The notes under the pieces: model-generated | What the model saw: only the letters and a program-made list of their open reading frames with translations | Databases searched by the model: none | What the model was told of the DNA's origin: nothing | In this document: in pieces, positions 45,077 to 52,984 of the stretch | How the letters are laid out: each line of letters starts with the position of its first letter | Position numbering within the stretch: position 1 is the first letter of the stretch | Assembly (NCBI RefSeq): GCF_014193255.1 | Contig: NZ_JACHZB010000002.1 | Span: forward strand, 62,001 to 126,000 | DNA: 64,000 bases | Direction of reading: 5' to 3' | From: Rhizobium sp. BK196 | Lineage (GTDB): Bacteria > Pseudomonadota > Alphaproteobacteria > Rhizobiales > Rhizobiaceae | Translations under genes and position numbers: made by a program

Positions 45077-45101
45077 CGGCCGGGCGCCTGCCGCCCGGCC
45101 G
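45077..45101 (+). terminator. strong hairpin between glpV and glpK
   Basis: CGGCCGGGCG-CCTGC-CGCCCGGCCG is a perfect 10-bp GC-rich stem with a 5-base loop, followed by TCTTCC. It could be a partial terminator or an mRNA-protecting structure within the operon. Confidence 0.6.
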
Positions 45102-45181
45102 TCTTCCATTTCCATGTTCATAAACGGGGACAGAGCTGCCGTTCCGGCGGAACGATGGCTGCTGCGCAGGAAACAGATGTC

Positions 45182-46678
45182 ATGAGCGGCCATATCCTTG
45201 CCATCGACCAGGGCACGACATCGTCACGAGCCATCATTTTCGACCCTCGGATGCGGATCGCGTCGTCGGCCCAGACCGAGATCACCCAGCATTTCCCGCA
45301 GACCGGCTGGGTGGAGCACGATGCGAACGAAATCTGGGACACGGTGCTTTCAACGGCGCGGGACGCTGTGTCAAAGAGCGGTTTGGCACCATCTGCGATT
45401 GCCGCCATCGGCATCACGAACCAGCGTGAGACGACGGTCGTCTGGGAAAGGGCCACCGGCCGCCCGCTTCACAAGGCGATCGTCTGGCAGGACAGGCGCA
45501 CGGCCGAGATGTGCGACCGTCTGAAAGTCGACGGCTACGAAAAGCTCTTCACCGCCAAGACCGGCCTGCTGCTCGACCCCTATTTTTCCGGCACGAAGCT
45601 GCGCTGGCTGCTTGATAATGTCGAGGGACTCCGTGGCCGTGCCGAAGCCGGGGAGGTTTGTTTCGGTACGATCGACAGCTGGATCATCTATAAGCTGACC
45701 GGCGGGCGCATGCACGTCACCGATGCGACCAATGCCTCGCGAACTCTGCTCTATAATATCGCCGAGAACCGATGGGACGACGAGCTGCTTGAGATCCTGC
45801 GCATCCCGCAGGTGCTACTGCCCGAGGTCAAGGACAGTGCCGACGATTTTGGCACGGTCGATCCTGACATCTTCGGCATTGATATCCCGATCCTCGGGGT
45901 TGCGGGCGACCAGCAGGCCGCGACGATCGGCAATGCGTGTTTCGAACCGGGCATGGTGAAATCGACCTACGGCACAGGCTGTTTTGCCCTTCTGAATACC
46001 GGTGAAGACCGCGTGCACTCAAAGAATCGGCTGCTTTCCACCATCGCCTACCGTTTGAACGGTAAGACCACCTACGCTCTGGAAGGATCGATCTTCATTG
46101 CCGGTGCTGCTGTGCAGTGGCTGCGCGACGGGCTCGGCATCATCGACAAAGCATCGGAAACCGGCGCGCTGGCTGATAGAGCCGATCCGCAGCAAAGGGT
46201 CTATGTCGTTCCCGCCTTTACCGGGCTCGGCGCTCCCTATTGGGATCCGGAGGCACGGGGCGCGATCTTCGGTCTGACACGCAACAGCGGCCCGGCGGAA
46301 CTGGCGCGTGCCGTCCTGGAATCGGTCGCCTATCAGACCCTTGATCTGCTGGTGGCGATGCGCAGCGATTGGGGCGATCATCCAATCGAAACCGTGCTGC
46401 GCGTCGATGGCGGCATGTCGGCTTCCGAATGGACCATGCAGCACCTCGCCAACATCCTCTCCAGCCCCGTCGACCGGGCAGCGACACTAGAGACGACGGC
46501 GCTGGGTGCTGCCTGGCTTGCCGGATCGAAGGCCGGTGTCTGGCCGGGCCAGGATGATTTTGCCCGCGCCTGGGCGAGCGACCGTAGCTTTGAGCCTGAT
46601 ATGACTGATATCGACAGGCAGGCGAGGATCGTCGGCTGGCGCAATGCGATTGCGCGAACCCTCAGTACGGTGACCTGA
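45182..46678 (+). CDS. glpK: glycerol kinase
   Basis: This 498-residue FGGY-family kinase phosphorylates glycerol to glycerol 3-phosphate, the inducer of GlpR and substrate of GlpD. Visible motifs: [17 protein letters not shown] at the start, [24 protein letters not shown] and [20 protein letters not shown]. The ATG at 45182 gives the standard 498-residue length; an in-frame ATG 27 bases earlier is also possible. It closes the operon. Confidence 0.93.
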   Translation: MSGHILAIDQGTTSSRAIIFDPRMRIASSAQTEITQHFPQTGWVEHDANEIWDTVLSTARDAVSKSGLAPSAIAAIGITNQRETTVVWERATGRPLHKAIVWQDRRTAEMCDRLKVDGYEKLFTAKTGLLLDPYFSGTKLRWLLDNVEGLRGRAEAGEVCFGTIDSWIIYKLTGGRMHVTDATNASRTLLYNIAENRWDDELLEILRIPQVLLPEVKDSADDFGTVDPDIFGIDIPILGVAGDQQAATIGNACFEPGMVKSTYGTGCFALLNTGEDRVHSKNRLLSTIAYRLNGKTTYALEGSIFIAGAAVQWLRDGLGIIDKASETGALADRADPQQRVYVVPAFTGLGAPYWDPEARGAIFGLTRNSGPAELARAVLESVAYQTLDLLVAMRSDWGDHPIETVLRVDGGMSASEWTMQHLANILSSPVDRAATLETTALGAAWLAGSKAGVWPGQDDFARAWASDRSFEPDMTDIDRQARIVGWRNAIARTLSTVT

Positions 46679-46835
46679 CCGGGGCGGACCACCACCGCAG
46701 AGAAAGAGCTGGGCGGTGTCAGGCCGTCCGGCTCATGGCGCTATCGATATGTCCGTCTCAAGCGTCGAGCCGGTTCTGCGTCTGCCGGTCGGAGAATGCA
46801 TCTATGCCTTCGCGCTCGCTTTTGGCGCGGTATAG

Positions 46836-47151
46836 CTGCCGAAAACACCGCTGCTCCGGCGCAACGTGCCTGATCCGATATCAGCCGCCGCGCTTGGACG
46901 CGTTGTGCCGTTGACCAATCCTATCAGGGGCGTGATATACGCGGGGCATTAGCGCGCGACACTAGTCTGCGCTTGATCGGTGCCGCCGAGATACTTGGAA
47001 CTCGTGGCGGTCTGGTGCATGCGATTTTCAATGACGCAGGGCCTTCTATGAAGCGGTTGGTTTCCTGCCTTCCTCATTCGATTCCGTGATCCTGATGGTC
47101 AGACTGCGGGAGCTCAACGATGCGTCGATCTGCCGACAGAGCTCGTTCTAA
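46836..47151 (+). pseudogene. decayed GNAT acetyltransferase (TacT-type toxin) gene
   Basis: Three frames must be joined to recover the protein: LPKTPLLRRNVPDPISAAAL, then VDQSYQGRDIRGALARDTSL and LIGAAEILGTRGGLVHAIFND, then FYEAVGFLPSSFDSVILMVR to the stop at 47149. Frame changes lie near 46905 and 47040. This is the C-terminal half of a GNAT domain like those of tRNA-acetylating toxins paired with DUF1778 antitoxins. The acetyl-CoA loop is altered (GRDIRGAL where GxGIGxAL is expected). No antitoxin gene is left upstream. Confidence 0.65.
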
Positions 47152-47290
47152 AGCCAAGGCACGAGCGTCAATTCAGAAACGAGGACGCCGACGGTTCGCA
47201 TTCTTTCAAGGCGAAAGACGGATACTTGGCCGCTGACGCCTTGAAGTGTCGGGTTTCACTGCTCCGATTATTTCAAATGGTGCAATAAAT

Positions 47291-47310
47291 TCGAGATTAT
47301 TCCCGCAATT
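47291..47310 (+). promoter_or_regulatory. shared 20-bp island motif, copy 1 (upstream of alpha/beta hydrolase)
   Basis: TCGAGATTATTCCCGCAATT fits the pattern TCGA-N-AT-N-A...GCAATT seen in front of three other units between 47 and 55 kb. It lies 90 bases before the ancestral start codon at 47400. Confidence 0.45.
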
Positions 47311-47539
47311 GTGAGTGGCCGCATCTGACGGCAATATCAGCCTGTCAGACGCACACAGCGTCGCCTGAAGTTGTCACTCACAACATCGCAGGACGCGAAA
47401 TGACCGAAACCACTTTTTCCATGACACGTGGGACGCTTTGCTGACCGCAGGCGCAGCCGCCGCGATGACTATGTCACCCGCATTCAGCTTCGCTGCCAAT
47501 GCTGCGCCCGCCAACAACCGAATCGAAGGAAACAAGACA

Positions 47540-48376
47540 ATGGCAACCGTTACCACCAAGGACGACGTCGAAATCTTCTACAAGGATTGGGGCCCGAAGG
47601 ATGCCCAGCCAATCGTTTTCCACCACGGCTGGCCGCTCTCGTCCGACGACTGGGATGCGCAGATGCTGTTCTTCCTCTCCAAGGGCTACCGCGTCGTAGC
47701 ACATGACCGTCGCGGTCACGGTCGCTCGGCTCAGGTCTCGGAAGGTCACGATATGGATCATTATGCTTCCGACGCCTTCGCGGTCGTCGAAGCGCTGGAC
47801 CTGAAGAATGCCGTCCATATCGGCCACTCCACCGGCGGCGGCGAAGTTGCCCGCTACGTCGCCAAGTATGGCGAACCTTCCGGTCGCGTCGCCAAGGCAG
47901 TACTCGTTTCCGCCGTTCCGCCGATCATGGTCAAGACCGAAGCAAACCCGGAAGGTCTGCCGATGGAAGTTTTCGATGGCTTCCGCTCCTCACTTGCGGC
48001 CAACCGCGCGCAGTTCTTCCGCGATGTTCCGGCAGGACCCTTCTACGGCTTCAACCGCGATGGCGCGACTGTGCATAAAGGCGTGATCCAGAATTGGTGG
48101 CGTCAGGGCATGATGGGCGGTGCAAAGGCGCATTACGATGGCATCAAGGCCTTCTCGGAGACCGATCAGACCGACGACTTGAAGGCGATCGGCGTGCCGA
48201 CCCTCGTGTTGCACGGTGAGGACGACCAGATCGTTCCGATCGCGGACTCGGCTCGAAAGTCCATCAAGTTGCTGAAGAAGGGCACGCTGAAGACCTATCC
48301 GGGCTTTTCGCACGGCATGCTGACCGTCAATGCAGATGTGCTGAACGCAGATCTCCTGGCATTCGTCCAGTCCTAA
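47540..48376 (+). CDS. alpha/beta hydrolase (non-heme chloroperoxidase family)
   Basis: This 278-residue alpha/beta hydrolase belongs to the cofactor-free haloperoxidase/esterase group. The nucleophile elbow is GHSTGGGE, with Asp in HGEDDQIVP and His in FSHGM; the oxyanion region is HHGWPLSSDDWD. The start MATVTTKDDVEIFYKDWG matches the family start and has GAAGGA upstream. The preceding 140 bases encode a broken Tat-type signal peptide in two frames, so an exported ancestor is likely and today's product should be cytoplasmic. Perhydrolase, esterase or lactonase activity are all possible. Confidence 0.85.
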   Translation: MATVTTKDDVEIFYKDWGPKDAQPIVFHHGWPLSSDDWDAQMLFFLSKGYRVVAHDRRGHGRSAQVSEGHDMDHYASDAFAVVEALDLKNAVHIGHSTGGGEVARYVAKYGEPSGRVAKAVLVSAVPPIMVKTEANPEGLPMEVFDGFRSSLAANRAQFFRDVPAGPFYGFNRDGATVHKGVIQNWWRQGMMGGAKAHYDGIKAFSETDQTDDLKAIGVPTLVLHGEDDQIVPIADSARKSIKLLKKGTLKTYPGFSHGMLTVNADVLNADLLAFVQS

Positions 48377-48473
48377 TCGGCGTGTCGAAGGGTGCGGTTC
48401 TCCCGTATCCACCCTCTTTCAAAATCTAATCTCACGCGCGCAGATCGCGCTCCCTTACGATTGGAGACTAATC

Positions 48474-48932
48474 ATGACCACCACCCCTATAAAGAAAATC
48501 GCAAACCACGGCGTCGCCTGGGAGCAGGCTTTTGGCTACGCTCAGGCTGTCCGGGTCAAGGACACGATCTACGTATCCGGACAGTTGAGCCACGACGCAG
48601 ACGGCAAGCTCGTCGCACCAGCCGTTCTCGATGCTGGAGGCCGGCCCGTTGACTTCACGCAGATGGAAGGGCAGATCCGTCAGACATACGTCAACGCCAA
48701 GAAGCTACTCGCCGAATTCGGCGCCACTCTCGATGACGTTGTCGAAGAGACGCTTTTCGTCCTCGATGTTCCGAGCGCATTCGCAGCCGGATCCAAAATT
48801 CGCAAGGAGATGTACGGCACAGACACGCCGCCGGTCGCAAGCAATCTGATCGGGGTTAGCGCGCTAGCCTTTCCCGAACAGATCGTCGAGATCACGTTCC
48901 GCGCCGTCGTCGACGTGCCGGCCGCCCCATAA
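48474..48932 (+). CDS. RidA/YjgF family protein
   Basis: This 152-residue RidA-superfamily protein contains the trimeric fold core: YVSGQLSHDADGKLV, VNAKKLLAEFGATLDDVVE and the C-terminal VEITFRAVVDVP with the conserved Arg. Archetypal RidA deaminates reactive enamine/imine intermediates, while several subgroups (Rid4-7) have other roles. GGAG lies about 9 bases before the ATG. It follows the alpha/beta hydrolase with 97 bases between and probably belongs to the same unit. Confidence 0.85.
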   Translation: MTTTPIKKIANHGVAWEQAFGYAQAVRVKDTIYVSGQLSHDADGKLVAPAVLDAGGRPVDFTQMEGQIRQTYVNAKKLLAEFGATLDDVVEETLFVLDVPSAFAAGSKIRKEMYGTDTPPVASNLIGVSALAFPEQIVEITFRAVVDVPAAP

Positions 48933-49027
48933 GACAGCAGCCACTCAAAAAGCCGCCGGTGCGAAAACGTTTCGGCGGCGTTGCTATCAGAATGGTTTTC
49001 CCAATGCCGAGAACATCCTCCACGACA

Positions 49028-49735
49028 ATGAGATCGCCAGCTAACTTGCATCTCACTTCTGACCTGGTTTCCAGGACCCTTCGAGTTGTCGAAGAAGAAG
49101 GCCCGGAGCCAAACTGGACGCCCATCTCGCCCGAGCAACTCGACCAACTTGTCGGCCGAGTAGAGAAGGAAGCTGGCGAAGAGGAAATATGGGTATTCGC
49201 CTATGGCTCACTGATGTGGAACCCTGGATTTGAAGTGGCGGGCATAGAAAATGCCGTCGCTTTTGGATGGCATCGTGCTTTCTCGCTCAGGATTGAGCGG
49301 CTCCGCGCCACCTCGGATGCGCCGGGTCTGATGCTGGCGCTTCAGCCAGGAGGAAGCTGCTCCGGTTTGATTCTCAAGCTACCGTGCGCGACGAAGAAGG
49401 AGGATCTTCGAAAGCTTCTGGCGCGCGAAATCCGGTATGTCGAAGTCTGCGATATGGTGCGTTGGGTCACGGTCAAGACACGGACAGGAACCCGTCGCGC
49501 ATTGACGTTCTGGGCAAGCCCGAAGCAGTCGCCACTGACCGACAAGGTGCCCCTCAATGAGGCCGCCGCACTGATTGCGCAGGCATGCGGACCGGCTGGG
49601 TCCTGCGCGGAATATCTGCATCGCACGGTTGTTGATTTGGCGGAACGCCAGATCTTCGACCGGAGCCTTTGGCAGTTGCAAAAGCTCGTCGCGGCTAGGC
49701 TTGAAGCTCTACCGCCAGCCATCAATCCAGCATGA
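49028..49735 (+). CDS. ChaC-like gamma-glutamylcyclotransferase
   Basis: This 235-residue protein carries the ChaC signature FAYGSLMWNPGF and the later REIRYVEV segment. ChaC enzymes cleave glutathione (or gamma-glutamyl peptides) to 5-oxoproline. The start is uncertain: in-frame candidates are 48959 (GTG), 48992, 49004 and 49028; the last was chosen because the conserved protein begins shortly after it. None has a clear ribosome-binding site. It is convergent with the LysR gene and overlaps its end by 14 bases. Confidence 0.82.
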   Translation: MRSPANLHLTSDLVSRTLRVVEEEGPEPNWTPISPEQLDQLVGRVEKEAGEEEIWVFAYGSLMWNPGFEVAGIENAVAFGWHRAFSLRIERLRATSDAPGLMLALQPGGSCSGLILKLPCATKKEDLRKLLAREIRYVEVCDMVRWVTVKTRTGTRRALTFWASPKQSPLTDKVPLNEAAALIAQACGPAGSCAEYLHRTVVDLAERQIFDRSLWQLQKLVAARLEALPPAINPA

Positions 49736-50621
49736 CCATGTGCACCGCCACCTGTTCCTCGAAGAATTTGGAGAAGGAGGCGATACGCGGCGGAAGAGCC
49801 TGGTAAGGCGGATAGTAGAGGGTCAGCCATAGATCCGGCGGCGCCCATCCACGCAAGACGTGAACAAGGCGTCCGCTACGGATGTGGTCAGCGATATTGA
49901 AGCCCGGAAGGAGGGCGACGCCGGCCCCGTCGGCAGCCATGTCCGCGAGAACCTCGCCGCTGTTGGCGCTGAAGGCACGTCCGGCCGAGATCGCAATGCT
50001 CGACCCGCCGTCCGACAATACCCAGTTCTCGCGCCTGCTTTCTCCGCTATAGGCCAGGCAGTCGTCAGGCGTCAGCTCATGAGGGTGCGACATATCGACG
50101 AAGCGGCTGCCGGGCGCCGCGACGAGGATGCGTGGAACGACACGGATTTTTCTCCAGATGGTGAACTTGTCGGAAGGCTGTGACGAGATACGGATAGCCA
50201 GGTCGTAGTCGTCGTCGACGATATTCACCAGACCGTCCGAGAGCGAAATCTCGAAGCACATCTTCGGATACTTCTCCTTGAAGCCGGAGAGGATAGGCGG
50301 CAGAACGACTTTGCCGAACCAGGTCGGCGCGCTAATCCTGAGGCGCCCTTCTTCCGCTTTATGAGCATTCATTACCTCGCGCCGGGCATCCTCCAGTGTT
50401 TTCACCGCGGGCTGAATCTGGGCCGCGAAGATCGCACCGTCCGTCGTCAGGGACACCTGCCGCGTGGTGCGCACGAAGAGCTGGACGCCGAGCTCCGCCT
50501 CAAGAGCGGCAATGGCTCGGGTGACGGCCGCAGGCGTCATGTCGAGTTCGCGGGCAACCTGGGCGAAGTTCCGCTTCTCGGCAGCGAGCAGGAATGTTCG
50601 AAGCGCCTTGTAGTCGTTCAT
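49722..50621 (-). CDS. LysR family regulator of the redox island
   Basis: This 299-residue regulator has a LysR winged helix (ALRTFLLAAEKRNFAQVARE, TPAAVTRAIAALEAELG) and a CrgA/AaeR-like effector domain. It is divergent from the ring-cleaving dioxygenase gene. The 117-base gap holds a 20-bp motif that recurs in front of three other units of the island, so it is the best candidate for their common regulator. Related LysR proteins sense aromatic or quinone-type electrophiles; no ligand can be read here. Confidence 0.87.
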   Translation of the reverse strand: MNDYKALRTFLLAAEKRNFAQVARELDMTPAAVTRAIAALEAELGVQLFVRTTRQVSLTTDGAIFAAQIQPAVKTLEDARREVMNAHKAEEGRLRISAPTWFGKVVLPPILSGFKEKYPKMCFEISLSDGLVNIVDDDYDLAIRISSQPSDKFTIWRKIRVVPRILVAAPGSRFVDMSHPHELTPDDCLAYSGESRRENWVLSDGGSSIAISAGRAFSANSGEVLADMAADGAGVALLPGFNIADHIRSGRLVHVLRGWAPPDLWLTLYYPPYQALPPRIASFSKFFEEQVAVHMVMLD

Positions 50622-50648
50622 GCGATTGTTTCACTTTCAGCAATTCTG

Positions 50649-50668
50649 TCGAAATAAGTATTGCAATT
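50649..50668. promoter_or_regulatory. shared 20-bp island motif, copy 2 (LysR/dioxygenase intergenic)
   Basis: TCGAAATAAGTATTGCAATT lies 71 bases before the dioxygenase ATG and 28 bases before the divergent LysR start. It contains the palindrome ATTGCAAT and is the copy best placed for LysR autoregulation. Confidence 0.55.
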
Positions 50669-50738
50669 ATGCCGGGCGATCAACGGACCTACATTCGATT
50701 CACACAACAAACATCCGTGCTGACTGAAAGGCATCGAC

Positions 50739-51674
50739 ATGATCAAGGACATCAAGGGACTGCACCACGTGACGTCGATGGCGTCGGACGCGCGGCAGAA
50801 TAATCGCTTCTTTACCGAGACGCTCGGCCTGCGCCGCGTCAAGCAGACGGTAAACTTCGATGATCCGAGCGTTTATCATCTCTACTACGGCGACGAGACA
50901 GGATCAGCGGGGACGGTGATGACGTACTTCCCCTTTCAGAACATGATGCTCGGCCGTCCAGGCGTCGGCGAAGTGGGCGAGACGCAGTTTTCCGTGCCGA
51001 AGGGATCGCTCAAGTTCTGGCACGACCGCCTTTCTGTGCAAGGCGTCGATGGACTTGAAAAGGACGCAGTCTTCGGGGCCGGCCGGCTTCGGTTCATGGG
51101 GCCCGACGGCGACAGCCTCGCGCTTATCGAGTCGACCGCCGATCACCGCTCCTCTCCCTGGCTGGGCGGCGGCATCCCGGACGACGCGGCGATCCGCGGT
51201 TTTGCAGGAGCCCGCTTCAGTCTGCATGATACGGCCGCGACCGAGGAACTGCTCGGCTTCATGGGCTATCAGCGCGCGGAGAAGGAGGGCGACGTGACGC
51301 GCTTCGTCATTCCGAACGGAAACGGCGCCGACACGATCGATCTCCAGCTCCTGCCGAAGACGCCCTTCGCCCGGCAGGGTGCGGGTTCGGTCCACCATAT
51401 TGCCTTTGCGGTCGACAACCGCGAGAAGCAGCTCGAAGTCCGTAAGGCGTTGATGGATACTGGCTACCAGGTCACGCCCGTGATCGACCGGGACTACTTC
51501 TGGGCCATCTACTTCCGCACGCCGGGGGGTGTGCTGTTTGAGATCGCCACCAACGAGCCGGGCTTCGATCGCGACGAGGACACCGCCCATCTCGGAGAGG
51601 CACTCAAGCTGCCGAGCCGGTATGAGGAATTCCGCGCTGAGATCGAGTCCAATCTTGTCCCGCTGGCTGCGTAG
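50739..51674 (+). CDS. ring-cleaving dioxygenase of the VOC family (MhqO-like)
   Basis: This 311-residue protein is a tandem glyoxalase/VOC protein. Metal ligands are expected in LHHVTSMASD (N-half), VHHIAFAVDN (C-half) and LFEIATNEPGF. Relatives are annotated as hydroquinone-specific or ring-cleaving dioxygenases; in Bacillus MhqO is induced by quinone stress. AAGG lies 8 bases before the ATG. A perfect long hairpin follows the gene. Confidence 0.85.
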   Translation: MIKDIKGLHHVTSMASDARQNNRFFTETLGLRRVKQTVNFDDPSVYHLYYGDETGSAGTVMTYFPFQNMMLGRPGVGEVGETQFSVPKGSLKFWHDRLSVQGVDGLEKDAVFGAGRLRFMGPDGDSLALIESTADHRSSPWLGGGIPDDAAIRGFAGARFSLHDTAATEELLGFMGYQRAEKEGDVTRFVIPNGNGADTIDLQLLPKTPFARQGAGSVHHIAFAVDNREKQLEVRKALMDTGYQVTPVIDRDYFWAIYFRTPGGVLFEIATNEPGFDRDEDTAHLGEALKLPSRYEEFRAEIESNLVPLAA

Positions 51675-51698
51675 CCGCACCTCCAGACCTAGCCGCAG

Positions 51699-51736
51699 AA
51701 GAAGGGCCGCGATCCGAAAGGGTTGCGGCCCTTCTT
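51699..51736 (+). terminator. strong terminator after the dioxygenase gene
   Basis: AAGAAGGGCCGC and GCGGCCCTTCTT form a perfect 12-bp stem. Its 14-base loop contains a second small stem (ATCC-GAAA-GGGT). A TTCTT sequence forms the downstream side. Confidence 0.75.
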
Positions 51737-51791
51737 GCCATGCGGGGAGGCCGCGCCCGGCAGTCGGACTATTTCGTTTTCCGTAATTCAT

Positions 51792-51811
51792 TCGACATAT
51801 TTATTGCAATT
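51792..51811 (+). promoter_or_regulatory. shared 20-bp island motif, copy 3 (upstream of isochorismatase-like gene)
   Basis: TCGACATATTTATTGCAATT differs from copy 2 at only four positions and again contains ATTGCAAT. It lies 139 bases before the hydrolase ATG. Confidence 0.55.
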
Positions 51812-51950
51812 CATCGTCGGCGCATGTGGCGATAGGTTCGATTTCAGCAGCCAAGACGGCGAGCGAAACGGGCAAGCGGGCCCGGAAGCTCCCGACCGCC
51901 GCTATCCATTTTGGCACCGTTCGCGGGCCGCAACCAAGAGGAAGAGAACC

Positions 51951-52640
51951 ATGTCCAAGCTCGAAGTCCTGACCCCGGCAAACAGCCAGCTCATCTTCAT
52001 CGACCAGCAGCCGCAGATGGCGTTCGGCGTCCAGTCGATCGACCGGCAGACGCTGAAGAACAACGTCGTCGGCCTCGCCAAGGCAGCAAAGATCTTCGAT
52101 ATCCCGACCACTATCACCACGGTCGAGACGCTGTCCTTCTCCGGCAACACTTATCCCGAACTCCTTGCGGTCTACCCTGAGAACGAGATCCTCGAACGGA
52201 CGTCGATGAATTCCTGGGACGATCAGAACGTCCGCGACGCGCTGGCTAAGAACGCCGCCGCCGGCCGCAGGAAGATCGTCGTCTCCGGTCTCTGGACGGA
52301 AGTCTGCAACACCACGTTTGCGCTTTCCGCTCTCAACGACGTCCCGGACTACGAGATCTACATGGTTGCCGACGCCTCTGGCGGCACTTCTCTGGAAGCC
52401 CATAACCGCGCCATGGACCGCATGGTGCAGGCAGGCGTGATCCCGGTTACGTGGCAGCAGGTCCTGCTCGAATGGCAGCGCGACTGGGCACGCAAGGAGA
52501 CCTACGACGCGGTCACCACGCTGGTGAAGGAGCATTCCGGCGCCTACGGCATGGGCATCGACTATGCCTATACGATGGTTCATGGCGCGGACGAACGTGT
52601 CAAGCACGGCAAGCGCATCGGCCCGAACCCGGCGAAGTAA
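51951..52640 (+). CDS. isochorismatase-like hydrolase (YcaC type)
   Basis: This 229-residue cysteine hydrolase family member shows the triad: Asp in LIFIDQQPQM, Lys in GRRKIVVSG and Cys in GLWTEVCNTTFAL. The subgroup is YcaC-like, whose substrate is unknown. AGAGGAAGA precedes the ATG at 51951, and the longer upstream frame was rejected on this ground. It is followed by a hairpin, then by xapX and the amidohydrolase, a combination often seen together in proteobacteria. Confidence 0.85.
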   Translation: MSKLEVLTPANSQLIFIDQQPQMAFGVQSIDRQTLKNNVVGLAKAAKIFDIPTTITTVETLSFSGNTYPELLAVYPENEILERTSMNSWDDQNVRDALAKNAAAGRRKIVVSGLWTEVCNTTFALSALNDVPDYEIYMVADASGGTSLEAHNRAMDRMVQAGVIPVTWQQVLLEWQRDWARKETYDAVTTLVKEHSGAYGMGIDYAYTMVHGADERVKHGKRIGPNPAK

Positions 52641-52648
52641 TACTCCCC

Positions 52649-52675
52649 GCCGCTCCGGCAACCCGCCGGAGCGGC
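52649..52675 (+). terminator. hairpin between hydrolase and xapX genes
   Basis: GCCGCTCCGGC-AACCC-GCCGGAGCGGC is a perfect 11-bp stem with a 5-base loop, 9 bases after the hydrolase stop. It may end most transcripts or act as a partial terminator before xapX. Confidence 0.65.
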
Positions 52676-52696
52676 TTCGAATCGGAAAGGTGTCCC

Positions 52697-52984
52697 ATGA
52701 AAATGTATCTCATGTCGCTCGGCGCGGGTCTGCTCGTTGGAATCGTCTACAGCCTTCTGAACGTCCGCTCGCCTGCGCCACCCGTCATCGCGCTCGTCGG
52801 CCTGCTCGGCATTCTGGTCGGCGAGCAGCTCATCCCCTTCGCCAAGACGCTGCTGGCGCAGGAACCCGCGGCGGTCTCTTGGATCAACCAGATCAAGCCG
52901 CATATGTTCGGTCACCTCCCCAAGGGCAACGAGCAGGTCGACGTTGCCCAACGGGCAGCGACGAATGTACAGGAGCGGAGCTGA
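52697..52984 (+). CDS. XapX domain small membrane protein
   Basis: This 95-residue protein has two hydrophobic segments (about 4-22 and 29-52) around a PAPPVIALVGLLGILVGEQ core, the mark of XapX (DUF1427) proteins. The C-terminal 35 residues are polar. Function is unknown. Its TGA overlaps the amidohydrolase ATG (TGATG), so the two are translationally coupled. Confidence 0.83.
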   Translation: MKMYLMSLGAGLLVGIVYSLLNVRSPAPPVIALVGLLGILVGEQLIPFAKTLLAQEPAAVSWINQIKPHMFGHLPKGNEQVDVAQRAATNVQERS

